Positions 1-5,245 are shown, counted from the stretch's first letter. The stretch is DNA of 5,367 nucleotides from Angelakisella sp. (GCA_022795575.1 JAAWGY010000200.1:1-5367), one strand, 5' to 3'. The notes: generated from the letters alone by a model not told the origin. Translations and numbers: made by a program.

Positions 1-46
1 AAAATGCGCCCGCCTCCAGCGCCTACGGCGCGCGGCGGGCTGTTTT
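1..46. terminator. Bidirectional intrinsic terminator at window edge
   Basis: Arms GCCCGCC (8-14) and GGCGGGC (34-40) pair perfectly. Inside them a second stem, GCGCC (19-23) with GGCGC (27-31), closes a 3-nt loop. The structure has AAAA on its left (1-4) and TGTTTT on its right (41-46), so it can act as a terminator on either strand. On the + strand it would end a gene lying left of the window. On the - strand it would be a late backstop for the udp operon. The call rests on structure alone. Confidence 0.6.
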
Positions 47-77
47 GGGGAGAAAGCGGCTACCCCTAACCCCGGCC

Positions 78-115
78 GCGGTTTGCGCTTCCCCGTCAGT
101 CGGGCGACAAACCGC
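78..115. other. Imperfect hairpin with 8-bp perfect outer stem
   Basis: GCGGTTTG (78-85) and CAAACCGC (108-115) are exact inverted copies separated by 22 nt. The interior can pair partly, for example CGC 86-88 with GCG 104-106. There is no T-run beside it, so it is not an obvious terminator. It belongs to the dense hairpin series filling 1-343, where no believable gene is present: the frames open there lack a ribosome site and run antisense into udp. Confidence 0.4.
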
Positions 116-134
116 AATAGCCCCCATCCTCACC

Positions 135-160
135 AAAAAGCCGCTGTTAAAAACCGCGGC
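135..160 (-). terminator. Candidate rho-independent terminator of the leftward operon
   Basis: On the - strand, arms GCCGC (160-156) and GCGGC (144-140) form a 5-bp GC stem with an 11-nt loop, followed directly by TTTTT (139-135). This is the only stem with an adjoining T-run between the udp stop and the left-edge terminator. It is therefore the best candidate for the operon end, about 200 nt past the udp stop. The stem is short and the loop large, so termination may be weak. Confidence 0.4.
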
Positions 161-180
161 CTTACGGCCTATGACAGAAC

Positions 181-302
181 GGCAGGGCTCGTGCCCTTTG
201 GCGCAAGCCCTGCCTGTGTGATAGTCGTCCTGGGGTGTTTCGCTCCTGCGGGAGCGACCAGAGACCCTGTCTCTGGACTCTGCAAGCCTTTGAAAAGGCT
301 TG
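181..302 (-). repeat. Multi-hairpin intergenic repeat, copy A (downstream of udp)
   Basis: Read in the sense of udp transcription, this element begins 41 nt after the udp stop. Its parts in order are stem H3 (CAAGCCTT with AAGGCTTG, 302-283), a 6-nt spacer, stem H2 (CCAGAGA with TCTCTGG, 276-258), stem H1 (TCGCTCC with GGAGCGA, loop CGCA, 257-240), a spacer holding the core CCCCAGGACGACTAT (235-221), and a long hairpin H0 (214-181). H0 has 9 perfect outer pairs, one mismatch, five inner pairs and a 4-nt loop. Positions 209-260 match the reverse complement of 5316-5367 at 48 of 52 places. H2 and H3 occur at the same places in the other copy with different sequences that still pair. This looks like a dispersed intergenic repeat family. 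Its function, and whether it acts as RNA or DNA, are unknown. Confidence 0.8.
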
Positions 303-343
303 ACCGAAACTTTTGGCGGCCTGCGGCCCTTTTGCGGCAGGTG

Positions 344-1105
344 CTACCCCTCCGCTTTGTCCTGGCGGATAAGGCTTCGCACCGCCTCTACCGCCGCACG
401 GATGGCCATGGTGGTATCGTGGCATTCCGGATTGGACAGCCCCTGGCGCTTCCGCTCCTGGTTCCAGCAAACGTTAAGAACACACCCCGCCCGGGCCCCC
501 AACACCGCGGATACAATAAATAGGGCGGAGCTCTCCATCTCGGAGGCCAGACACCCGGCCATAATCCAGGAACGCCACTTGCCCATCAGCTCCTCCCCCA
601 CCGGCATCCGCTCCGGGCTGTGCTGACCATAAAAGGAGTCCTTGCACTGTACCACACCACAGTGGGTGGTAATCCCCAGCCCCTTCCCGGCTGCCACCAA
701 GGCGTTGGTAACGTCAATGTTGGATACCGCCGGGAACTCAATGGGAACATACTCCTTGCTGGTGCCCTCCATCCGGATGGCAGCGTTGGCCACCACCAGG
801 TCGCCCCCCATCACCGGGGTAGCCATGCCGCCGCAGGTGCCAATGCGGATAAAGGTCCGTACCCCGGTTTGGTACAGCTCCTCTACCCCAATGGCGGTGG
901 AAGGTCCCCCCATGCCGGTGGACATGGCCAGCACCTTCTCCCCCTCAACCTCCCCCAGCCAGGTGGTGTACTCCCGGTTCTGGCAGTGAAAACGGGGGTT
1001 GTCCAAAAAGCCGGCAATCTTTTCCACCCGCCCTGGATCCCCCGGCAGGATGGCGTATTTCGCCCCGTGACTGTCGTCAAAGCCAACGTGATACATCTTT
1101 TCCAT
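344..1105 (-). CDS. udp: Uridine phosphorylase
   Basis: This cytosolic pyrimidine-salvage enzyme of the NP-I nucleoside phosphorylase family splits uridine with phosphate into uracil and ribose-1-phosphate. The protein has 253 residues, the same length as E. coli Udp as I recall it. Visible motifs are PGDPGRVEKI (21-30) with the phosphate-binding Gly22 and Arg26, STGMGGPSTAIGVEEL (62-77), RIGTCGG (87-93) with phosphate ligands Arg87 and Thr90, LEFPAV-like EFPAV (123-127), and the ribose-binding EME at 189-191. The uracil-recognition loop reads GQHSPERM (160-167) rather than the GQERYD of E. coli, which I take as a Gram-positive subgroup form. The start at 1105 is set by GAAAGGAG 7 nt upstream; a longer in-frame ATG at 1243 lies inside the neighbouring gene and is rejected. 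It is the last gene of the leftward cluster, 19 nt after the 117-aa gene. The family is secure; uridine specificity is probable. Confidence 0.93.
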   Translation of the reverse strand: MEKMYHVGFDDSHGAKYAILPGDPGRVEKIAGFLDNPRFHCQNREYTTWLGEVEGEKVLAMSTGMGGPSTAIGVEELYQTGVRTFIRIGTCGGMATPVMGGDLVVANAAIRMEGTSKEYVPIEFPAVSNIDVTNALVAAGKGLGITTHCGVVQCKDSFYGQHSPERMPVGEELMGKWRSWIMAGCLASEMESSALFIVSAVLGARAGCVLNVCWNQERKRQGLSNPECHDTTMAIRAAVEAVRSLIRQDKAEG

Positions 1106-1112
1106 GGTGCTG

Positions 1113-1120
1113 CTCCTTTC
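1113..1120 (-). promoter_or_regulatory. Ribosome binding site fixing the udp start
   Basis: GAAAGGAG on the - strand ends 7 nt before the ATG at 1105. It lies in the 19-nt gap after the stop of the 117-aa gene. It selects the 253-aa start over the in-frame upstream ATG at 1243. Confidence 0.85.
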
Positions 1121-1124
1121 TATC

Positions 1125-1478
1125 CTATACGCCAAAATGAATAACGTATTTGTCCCGCCGGATTGCCTCCCGAAGGATCCGGGACAGCTCTGCCAGCTGC
1201 TGGTCGGTTTTGATGCGGGGATCGGATTCCACGATCTCCCCAAAGGCCGGCAGCGATTCCGGCGGAATCAGGGTGATGCCCCACCGGGCCAGGCCGTGCT
1301 CCGGCCGGTGCAGATTCTCCCAGTAGGTGGGAATCAGCTCCAGCCGGGGCCACCAGTCGTCAATGTAGGGGGCGTCGTCATCTACCCGGATACAGCCGTA
1401 CCGCTCCGGCTCGTACCCGATGTCCTCCGGCAGAGCGGAGATATCCTCCACAATGCCAAATTCGTGCACACACGCCAT
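1125..1478 (-). CDS. Conserved-looking small cytosolic protein of unknown function
   Basis: This 117-aa protein belongs to no family I can name. It has no signal peptide or membrane segment. Residues 1-45 are acidic, with DDD at 33-35 and IDDWWP at 39-44. Residues 51-75 form a distinctive aromatic and charged block, including TYWENLHRPEHG (51-62) and WGITLIPPES (66-75). Residues 91-109 look like a charged amphipathic helix, and the chain ends KYVIHFGV. I have an impression of similar uncharacterised small proteins in other Firmicutes, but cannot confirm it here. The start overlaps the pncB stop by one base (TGATG), with AAGGAG five bases upstream, so translation is probably coupled to pncB. 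With udp following after 19 nt, it sits inside a nucleotide and cofactor salvage operon. A link to that metabolism is guilt by association only. Longer in-frame starts inside pncB are less likely given the good ribosome site. Confidence 0.85.
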   Translation of the reverse strand: MACVHEFGIVEDISALPEDIGYEPERYGCIRVDDDAPYIDDWWPRLELIPTYWENLHRPEHGLARWGITLIPPESLPAFGEIVESDPRIKTDQQLAELSRILREAIRRDKYVIHFGV

Positions 1479-2953
1479 CAGCTCTCCTTGGGGGCAGGAC
1501 CGCCCGCCTTTACCAGCAGATCCTGCTTCTGCTGCCACAGCTGCTGGGAAAGGTCCACGTAGTACCGGTGGGGGTACTCGAACCGCAGGCTCTCGTCCCA
1601 AAGGGTTTCCAGCTGGGCCTTGCAGTAGGCCCGCACCTCCCTTAGGGGTGGGCACTGGTAGCAGCAGCGGCCTTTGTCAAAGACCTGTACCAGCAGCTCC
1701 CGGGCGGTGTAGCTGTAAACCGTCTTGCGCTTCCAAACGGCGTGGGGGTCAAAGATGGTGATGTCCTGGCTGTCGTCCACCAGGGGCTCCTCCCGCAGGG
1801 CGATGTAATCGGCCAGGGCCTTGCCGTTTTCCCGGCTGTAGAACCGCCAGAGCCGCTTGAAGCCGGGGGTGGTGATCTTCTCCACCGTCTCGCTGATCTT
1901 GATCCGGGGGGCCCAGCCACCGCCGGGCTGTTCCACGGCGCAGAGCTTGTAAACCCCGCCAAACACCGGCTCCGCCTTGCTGGTGATAAGGTTCTCCCCC
2001 ACCCCGAAGATATCCAGCTTGGCCCCCTGGAGCAGCAGGTCCCGGATGATGTACTCGTCCAGGGAGTTGCTGGCCATGATCTTGACGTCGGGGTAGCCGG
2101 CGTCGTCCAGCATCTGCCGGGCCTTTTTGGAGAGGTAGGCCAGGTCGCCGCTGTCGATGCGCACCCCCTTGGGCCGGTAGCCCTTGGGCACCACCACCTC
2201 GTTGAATACCCGGATGGCGTTGGGGATGCCGGAGCGGAGGGTGTTGTAGGTGTCGATAAGGAGGGTGCAGTTATCGGGGTAGGTTTCGGCGTAGGCCCGG
2301 AAGGCGTCGTACTCGGTGGGAAACACCTGCACCCAGCTGTGGGCCATGGTGCCCAGGGCGGGGATGCCGAACTCCCGGTCGGCGATGGTGTTGGCGGTGC
2401 CGGCGCAGCCGGCGATGTAGGCGGCCCTGGCCCCCAGGATGGCGGCGTCGTAGCCCTGGGCCCGGCGGGAGCCGAACTCTACCACCGCCCGGTCCCCTGC
2501 CGCCCGTACGATGCGGTTTGCCTTGGTAGCCACCAGCGTCTCAAAGTTGACGGTGGTCAGCAGCATGGTCTCCACCAGCTGGGCCTGGATCAGGGGGCCC
2601 CGGACGGTGATGACCGGCTCGTTGGGGAAGATGGGGGTCCCCTCCGGAATGGCCCAGACGTCGCAGCTGAACCGGAAGTCCCGGAGGTACTGGAGAAACC
2701 GTTCCCCAAAGCAGCCCCGGCTCCGGAAGTAGTCCAGGTCCTCCTGGGTAAAGCGGAGGTTCTGGAGGTACTGGATTACCTGCTCCAGCCCCGCGCAGAT
2801 GGCAAAGCCCCCCGCCTCCGGCACCCGGCGGAAGAAGAGGTCGAAGACCACGTCGCAGTCCCCCGCCCCGCTCTCCAGGTAGCCGTTGGCCATGGTAAAC
2901 TCGTAAAAATCCGCCAGCATGGTAAGATTTCTTTGCTGATACAGCTGATTCAT
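1478..2953 (-). CDS. pncB: Nicotinate phosphoribosyltransferase
   Basis: The enzyme joins nicotinate to PRPP, with ATP hydrolysis, to give nicotinate mononucleotide: the entry step of the Preiss-Handler NAD salvage route in the cytosol. The 491-aa chain starts with the family N-terminus (LTMLADFYEFTMANGYL, 10-26). It shows EFGSRRAQGYDAA (159-171), the GTMAHSW block (201-207) whose His205 should be the autophosphorylated histidine, LIDTYNT (232-238), VRIDSGDLAYL (264-274), the substrate-binding segment KIMASNSLDE (291-300), FGVGENLITS (316-325) with EPVFGGVYKL (328-337), and a Gram-positive-type C-terminal region (P461, H462, LSQQLW 468-473). All expected active-site blocks are present and nothing looks broken. 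Upstream, GAAGGGG lies about 10 nt before the ATG, an acceptable but imperfect ribosome site. The stop overlaps the next start by one base. The 78-nt gap to the preceding 168-aa gene shows no clear promoter, so read-through from the promoter near 3660 is plausible. Confidence 0.96.
   Translation of the reverse strand: MNQLYQQRNLTMLADFYEFTMANGYLESGAGDCDVVFDLFFRRVPEAGGFAICAGLEQVIQYLQNLRFTQEDLDYFRSRGCFGERFLQYLRDFRFSCDVWAIPEGTPIFPNEPVITVRGPLIQAQLVETMLLTTVNFETLVATKANRIVRAAGDRAVVEFGSRRAQGYDAAILGARAAYIAGCAGTANTIADREFGIPALGTMAHSWVQVFPTEYDAFRAYAETYPDNCTLLIDTYNTLRSGIPNAIRVFNEVVVPKGYRPKGVRIDSGDLAYLSKKARQMLDDAGYPDVKIMASNSLDEYIIRDLLLQGAKLDIFGVGENLITSKAEPVFGGVYKLCAVEQPGGGWAPRIKISETVEKITTPGFKRLWRFYSRENGKALADYIALREEPLVDDSQDITIFDPHAVWKRKTVYSYTARELLVQVFDKGRCCYQCPPLREVRAYCKAQLETLWDESLRFEYPHRYYVDLSQQLWQQKQDLLVKAGGPAPKES
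1484..1489 (-). promoter_or_regulatory. Ribosome binding site inside the pncB 3' end
   Basis: AAGGAG on the - strand lies within the last codons of pncB, five bases before the ATG at 1478. The ATG shares its A with the pncB TGA stop. This arrangement favours reinitiation of terminating ribosomes and decides the start of the 117-aa gene. Confidence 0.8.
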
Positions 2954-3031
2954 ATCCGCATATCCCCTTCCCGTTCAAAAAGCCGTCTCCAAAATCCCCC
3001 GGTCCCGCCGGGCGCGGCCGGAATCCGGAAT

Positions 3032-3538
3032 TTAGAACAGCTTATTCTTAACCACCACGGTGATATTCTCGGAGAAGACGTCCTTGGTCTCCCCGGTGGT
3101 GGCGTCGTAGACGTTTACCTTGGCCACCACGTCGTAGCTGCCCTCGGGCAGCTCCTGGTCCAGGGTGTCCTCCAGCAGGTGTTCCCCGGGGGCGATGGCG
3201 GGGGAGATATAGATGGTGCCGTAGCCGTCCAGCTCGTACTCCACCCGCATATGGTAGGCGTTGCCGGGGGTGTTCTCGATCAGGACGCTGCCGGGGGCGT
3301 CTGGCTTCTTAAAGACCACCTCTTTGCAGAGCTGGTAGTAAAAATACCGCCCGTCGTTATTCACCGGGGAATCCTCAAAGCCGGGCAGACGGCCCGGGGT
3401 GACGCTGGGGCTCCAGTCCGGCCCGGCCCCGGCGCTTTGGGACTCCGGGGTAAGGGCGGCCAGCAGCGCCGCCAGCAGCACCGCCAGCAGGATCACCAGC
3501 ATCGAGATCAGGGTAAGCCTTGCACCGCTTCTATTCAC
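3032..3538 (-). CDS. Small membrane-anchored extracytoplasmic protein, unknown function
   Basis: The 168-aa product begins with a short basic stretch (NRSGAR, 2-7) and one hydrophobic segment (about 8-29, rich in Leu and Ala). A Ser/Pro/Gly-rich linker follows (31-60), then a compact domain (about 64-165) that should lie outside the cell. That domain reads as alternating beta strands. It includes FYYQLCKEVVF (66-76), MRVEYELDGYGTIYIS (97-112), the turn IAPGEH (115-120), LPEGSYDVVAKVNVYDATTG (130-149) and a final ITVVVKN strand. This immunoglobulin-like layout recalls anchored proteins of Clostridia, but I cannot name a family. There is no lipobox cysteine after the hydrophobic segment, so a transmembrane anchor or uncleaved signal is more likely than a lipoprotein. 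The GTG start at 3538 is chosen for its AGGAGG nine bases upstream; the alternative ATG at 3580 lies upstream of that site. It is the first leftward gene and may head the pncB-udp transcript. Confidence 0.8.
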   Translation of the reverse strand: MNRSGARLTLISMLVILLAVLLAALLAALTPESQSAGAGPDWSPSVTPGRLPGFEDSPVNNDGRYFYYQLCKEVVFKKPDAPGSVLIENTPGNAYHMRVEYELDGYGTIYISPAIAPGEHLLEDTLDQELPEGSYDVVAKVNVYDATTGETKDVFSENITVVVKNKLF

Positions 3539-3547
3539 AAAAAACAG

Positions 3548-3555
3548 CCTCCTAT
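3548..3555 (-). promoter_or_regulatory. Strong ribosome binding site implying a GTG start
   Basis: ATAGGAGG on the - strand is followed by nine bases and GTG (3538-3536), in frame with the 168-aa protein. No ATG is comparably placed. A 5-bp GC hairpin (CCGCG with CGCGG, 3571-3556) ends directly beside the site and could affect ribosome access. Confidence 0.8.
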
Positions 3556-3600
3556 CCGCGGGGGCGCGCGGCGGCTCCACCCCGGAATTTCATTTCATCC

Positions 3601-3638
3601 ACGGAAAAATCCGTCCGGCGTTCCCTTGCCTGCCGGAC
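3601..3638 (-). promoter_or_regulatory. Leader hairpin pair, possible attenuator
   Basis: Reading leftward, GTCCGGC (3638-3632) pairs with GCCGGAC (3619-3613) across a 12-nt loop. After three more bases comes TTTTT (3609-3605), a terminator-like order. A second hairpin, ACGGA (3614-3610) with TCCGT (3605-3601), shares two bases with the first and overlaps the T-run, so the two cannot both form fully. The predicted transcript start falls at about 3638, placing these at the very 5' end. It could be an attenuator, an mRNA-stabilising 5' stem or an operator palindrome; sequence alone does not decide. Confidence 0.35.
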
Positions 3639-3644
3639 AGCTCT

Positions 3645-3673
3645 ATTATACACGAAAGCCGGGAGGGTTACAA
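3645..3673 (-). promoter_or_regulatory. Sigma-A type promoter for the leftward genes
   Basis: On the - strand, TTGTAA (3673-3668) and a perfect TATAAT (3650-3645) are separated by exactly 17 bases. The predicted start is near 3638, giving a leader of about 100 nt before the GTG at 3538. It is the only consensus -10 box I found upstream of the leftward cluster. Confidence 0.75.
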
Positions 3674-3714
3674 CCGGACTGTCGAAAAAGGGGCGGCAGG
3701 CGGCAGGTTTTTTT

Positions 3715-3740
3715 GCCGGGCAGGGCGTTCTGCCGCCGGC
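3715..3740. other. Bulged hairpin between the divergent promoters
   Basis: GCCGG (3715-3719) pairs with CCGGC (3736-3740), and GCAG (3720-3723) pairs with CTGC (3730-3733), leaving a 2-nt bulge and a 6-nt loop. A run of seven T precedes it (3708-3714). The T-run is on the wrong side for a + strand terminator and reads as A on the other strand, so it is not a terminator. It could be a protein site or chance in GC-rich DNA. Confidence 0.3.
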
Positions 3741-3767
3741 CATACGCCGCCGCCCGATAAAAAAAGA

Positions 3768-3796
3768 TTGCCCTGCCCCCCACTTTGTGGTATCCT
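3768..3796 (+). promoter_or_regulatory. Promoter of the NSS transporter gene
   Basis: TTGCCC (3768-3773) and TATCCT (3791-3796) are 17 bases apart. TGG directly precedes the -10 box, giving an extended -10. A run of seven A (3759-3765) just upstream resembles an UP element. Each hexamer matches consensus at four of six bases. The predicted start is near 3803, about 50 nt before the ATG. Confidence 0.65.
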
Positions 3797-3834
3797 GTTG
3801 TGGAACGGCAAAGGGCGCCTTTGCCACAACAGGA
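3793..3834 (+). promoter_or_regulatory. Nested inverted repeats over the transporter promoter start
   Basis: TCCTGTTGTGG (3793-3803) and CCACAACAGGA (3824-3834) are perfect 11-base inverted copies whose centres lie 31 bp apart, about three helical turns. Between them, GGCAAAGG (3807-3814) and CCTTTGCC (3818-3825) form a second perfect 8-base palindrome around GCG, overlapping the outer right arm by two bases. The left outer arm covers the -10 box, so much of it should not be transcribed. This favours a DNA operator over an RNA hairpin for the outer pair. The inner palindrome could be either. No regulator gene is in the window. Confidence 0.6.
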
Positions 3835-3836
3835 AA

Positions 3837-3843
3837 GTGAGGA
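3837..3843 (+). promoter_or_regulatory. Ribosome binding site of the transporter gene
   Basis: GTGAGGA lies 10 bases before the ATG at 3854 and directly follows the right arm of the inverted repeat. It supports the 463-aa start over an upstream in-frame ATG at 3785, which lies between the -35 and -10 promoter boxes. Confidence 0.65.
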
Positions 3844-3853
3844 TACAAAAGCC

Positions 3854-5245
3854 ATGTCTAAACGAGAAGGATTTTCTTCCCGCCTGGGGTTTCTGCTGAT
3901 CTCGGCGGGATGCGCCATTGGCCTTGGCAACGTCTGGCGCTTCCCCTACATTGTCGGCCGGTACGGCGGCGCCGCCTTTGTGCTGGTTTACCTGCTCTTT
4001 CTCATCATCCTGGGGCTGCCGGTGATGGTGATGGAATTCTCGGTAGGGCGGGCCAGCCAGCGGAGCATTGCCCTTTCTTTCCGGGTGCTGGAGCCAAAGG
4101 GGAGCCGCTGGCACCTTTACAGCTGGTTTGGCATTGCCGGCAACTACCTGCTGATGATGTTTTACACCACGGTAGCCGGATGGCTGCTTCTTTACTGCGT
4201 CAAAATGCTACGGGGGGACTTTGTGGGGCTGGATTCCGCCGGGGTGGGGCAGCAATTCCAGGCGCTGATGGGTCAGCCCTGGCTGATGACCGGGTACATG
4301 GCCGCGGTGGTGGTGATCGGGATGCTGGTATGCTCCCGGGGCATCCGCAACGGGGTGGAGAAGGTCAACAAGGCCATGATGCTCTGTCTCCTTCTGGTAA
4401 TGGTAGTGCTGGTGATACGCTCTGTCACCCTAAGCGGCGCTGCCGGGGGGCTGGAGTTTTACCTGAAGCCCAACTTCCACAGCCTGGTTTACGACAGCGA
4501 GGGGCGGATGATTTTAGGCGAGACCATTTACGCGGCTATGGGGCAGGCGTTTTTCACCCTTTCGCTGGGGATTGGGGCGCTGGCGATTTTTGGCAGCTAC
4601 ATTGGCAAGGAGCACCGGCTTACCGGGGAGGCGGTACGGGTGGCGCTGCTGGACACCTTTGTGGCGTTTATGGCGGGGCTCATTATCTTCCCGGCCTGTT
4701 CGGCCTTTGGGGTTACGCCGGACCAGGGGCCCAGTCTCATCTTTGTCACGCTGCCCAACGTTTTTAACGCCATGCCTGGCGGGGGGCGGCTTTGGGGGTT
4801 CCTCTTCTTTGTCTTTATGGCGTTTGCGGCGCTTTCCACGGTGATTGCGGTTTTTGAGAACATTATTTCCTTTGCCATTGACCAATGGGGGTGGAGCCGG
4901 CACAAGGCGGTGGTGGTCAATTTTATTGCGATTTTGGTTCTTTCGATGCCCTGCGTCTTGGGGCTTAACCTTTGGTCGGGGGTACAGCCTTTGGGGGCGG
5001 GGAGCTCCATTATGGACCTGGAGGATTTTCTGATCAGCGACAATCTTTTGCCTTTGGGGTCGTTGGTTTATCTGTTGTTTTGTGTTAGCCGCCGGGGGTG
5101 GGGATGGGATGCGTTTTGCCGGGAGGCCAACACTGGGGAGGGGTTGTCCTTTCCGGGGTGGGCCCGGGCTTATGTTACCTGGGTTTTGCCGCTGATCGTG
5201 CTGTTTATCTTTGGGACAGGGTATTGGAACAAGTTTGTGAAATAA
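3854..5245 (+). CDS. Sodium-dependent transporter, NSS (LeuT-fold) family
   Basis: This 463-aa membrane protein should import an amino acid or related amine using the sodium gradient. The broken first helix reads SAGCAIGLGNVWRFPY (17-32), with Asn26 matching the LeuT sodium-1 asparagine. Helix 2 ends in LPVMVMEFSVGR (55-66), with the conserved Glu61. Helix 6 carries MGQAFFTLSLGIGA (229-242), with Thr235 and Ser237 at the unwound substrate and sodium region. Helix 8 has FAALSTVIAVFE (324-335), where Ser328 and Thr329 fit the sodium-2 site. I count about 11 membrane segments, near 13-33, 38-60, 89-118, 146-161, 173-192, 220-250, 262-287, 313-340, 351-370, 396-412 and 436-457. That matches the shorter 11-helix bacterial type (Tyt1-like) rather than 12-helix LeuT. 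The substrate is not readable. The gene is a single unit with its own promoter, divergent from the pncB cluster. Start at 3854 is supported by GTGAGGA. Confidence 0.95.
   Translation: MSKREGFSSRLGFLLISAGCAIGLGNVWRFPYIVGRYGGAAFVLVYLLFLIILGLPVMVMEFSVGRASQRSIALSFRVLEPKGSRWHLYSWFGIAGNYLLMMFYTTVAGWLLLYCVKMLRGDFVGLDSAGVGQQFQALMGQPWLMTGYMAAVVVIGMLVCSRGIRNGVEKVNKAMMLCLLLVMVVLVIRSVTLSGAAGGLEFYLKPNFHSLVYDSEGRMILGETIYAAMGQAFFTLSLGIGALAIFGSYIGKEHRLTGEAVRVALLDTFVAFMAGLIIFPACSAFGVTPDQGPSLIFVTLPNVFNAMPGGGRLWGFLFFVFMAFAALSTVIAVFENIISFAIDQWGWSRHKAVVVNFIAILVLSMPCVLGLNLWSGVQPLGAGSSIMDLEDFLISDNLLPLGSLVYLLFCVSRRGWGWDAFCREANTGEGLSFPGWARAYVTWVLPLIVLFIFGTGYWNKFVK

Noticed and set aside
83..523. Open frame of 146 codons on the + strand in the left region
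   Set aside because: It runs through the repeat hairpins and into the antisense of udp, with no ribosome site or recognisable protein features.
344..1243. Longer 299-aa form of uridine phosphorylase starting at 1243
   Set aside because: The extra 46 residues overlap the 117-aa gene and lack family similarity. The start at 1105 has a good ribosome site and gives the normal family length.
2954..3031. Small GC stem (CCCGG/CCGGG, 2998-3012) with TTTT beyond it on the - strand, and tandem CCGGAAT copies (3018-3031), as a terminator or promoter before pncB
   Set aside because: The stem has only five pairs, the T-run is short and separated by several bases, and no -10/-35 pair is visible. This is within chance for GC-rich DNA.
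3032..3580. 182-aa version of the membrane protein starting with ATG at 3580
   Set aside because: It lacks a ribosome site, and a strong AGGAGG lies downstream of it at the right distance from the GTG at 3538.
1742..3760. Open frame of 672 codons on the + strand
   Set aside because: It is antisense to pncB and the 168-aa gene in GC-rich DNA, where third-position G/C removes stops on the other strand. It has low-complexity Gly/Val/His/Leu content, no ribosome site and no recognisable domain, whereas pncB has a full set of family motifs.
3790..3846. GTATCC (3790-3795) pairing with GGATAC (3841-3846) to hide the transporter ribosome site
   Set aside because: GTATCC contains most of the predicted -10 box and lies upstream of the predicted transcript start, so it should not be in the RNA. 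It would count only if an earlier promoter exists.
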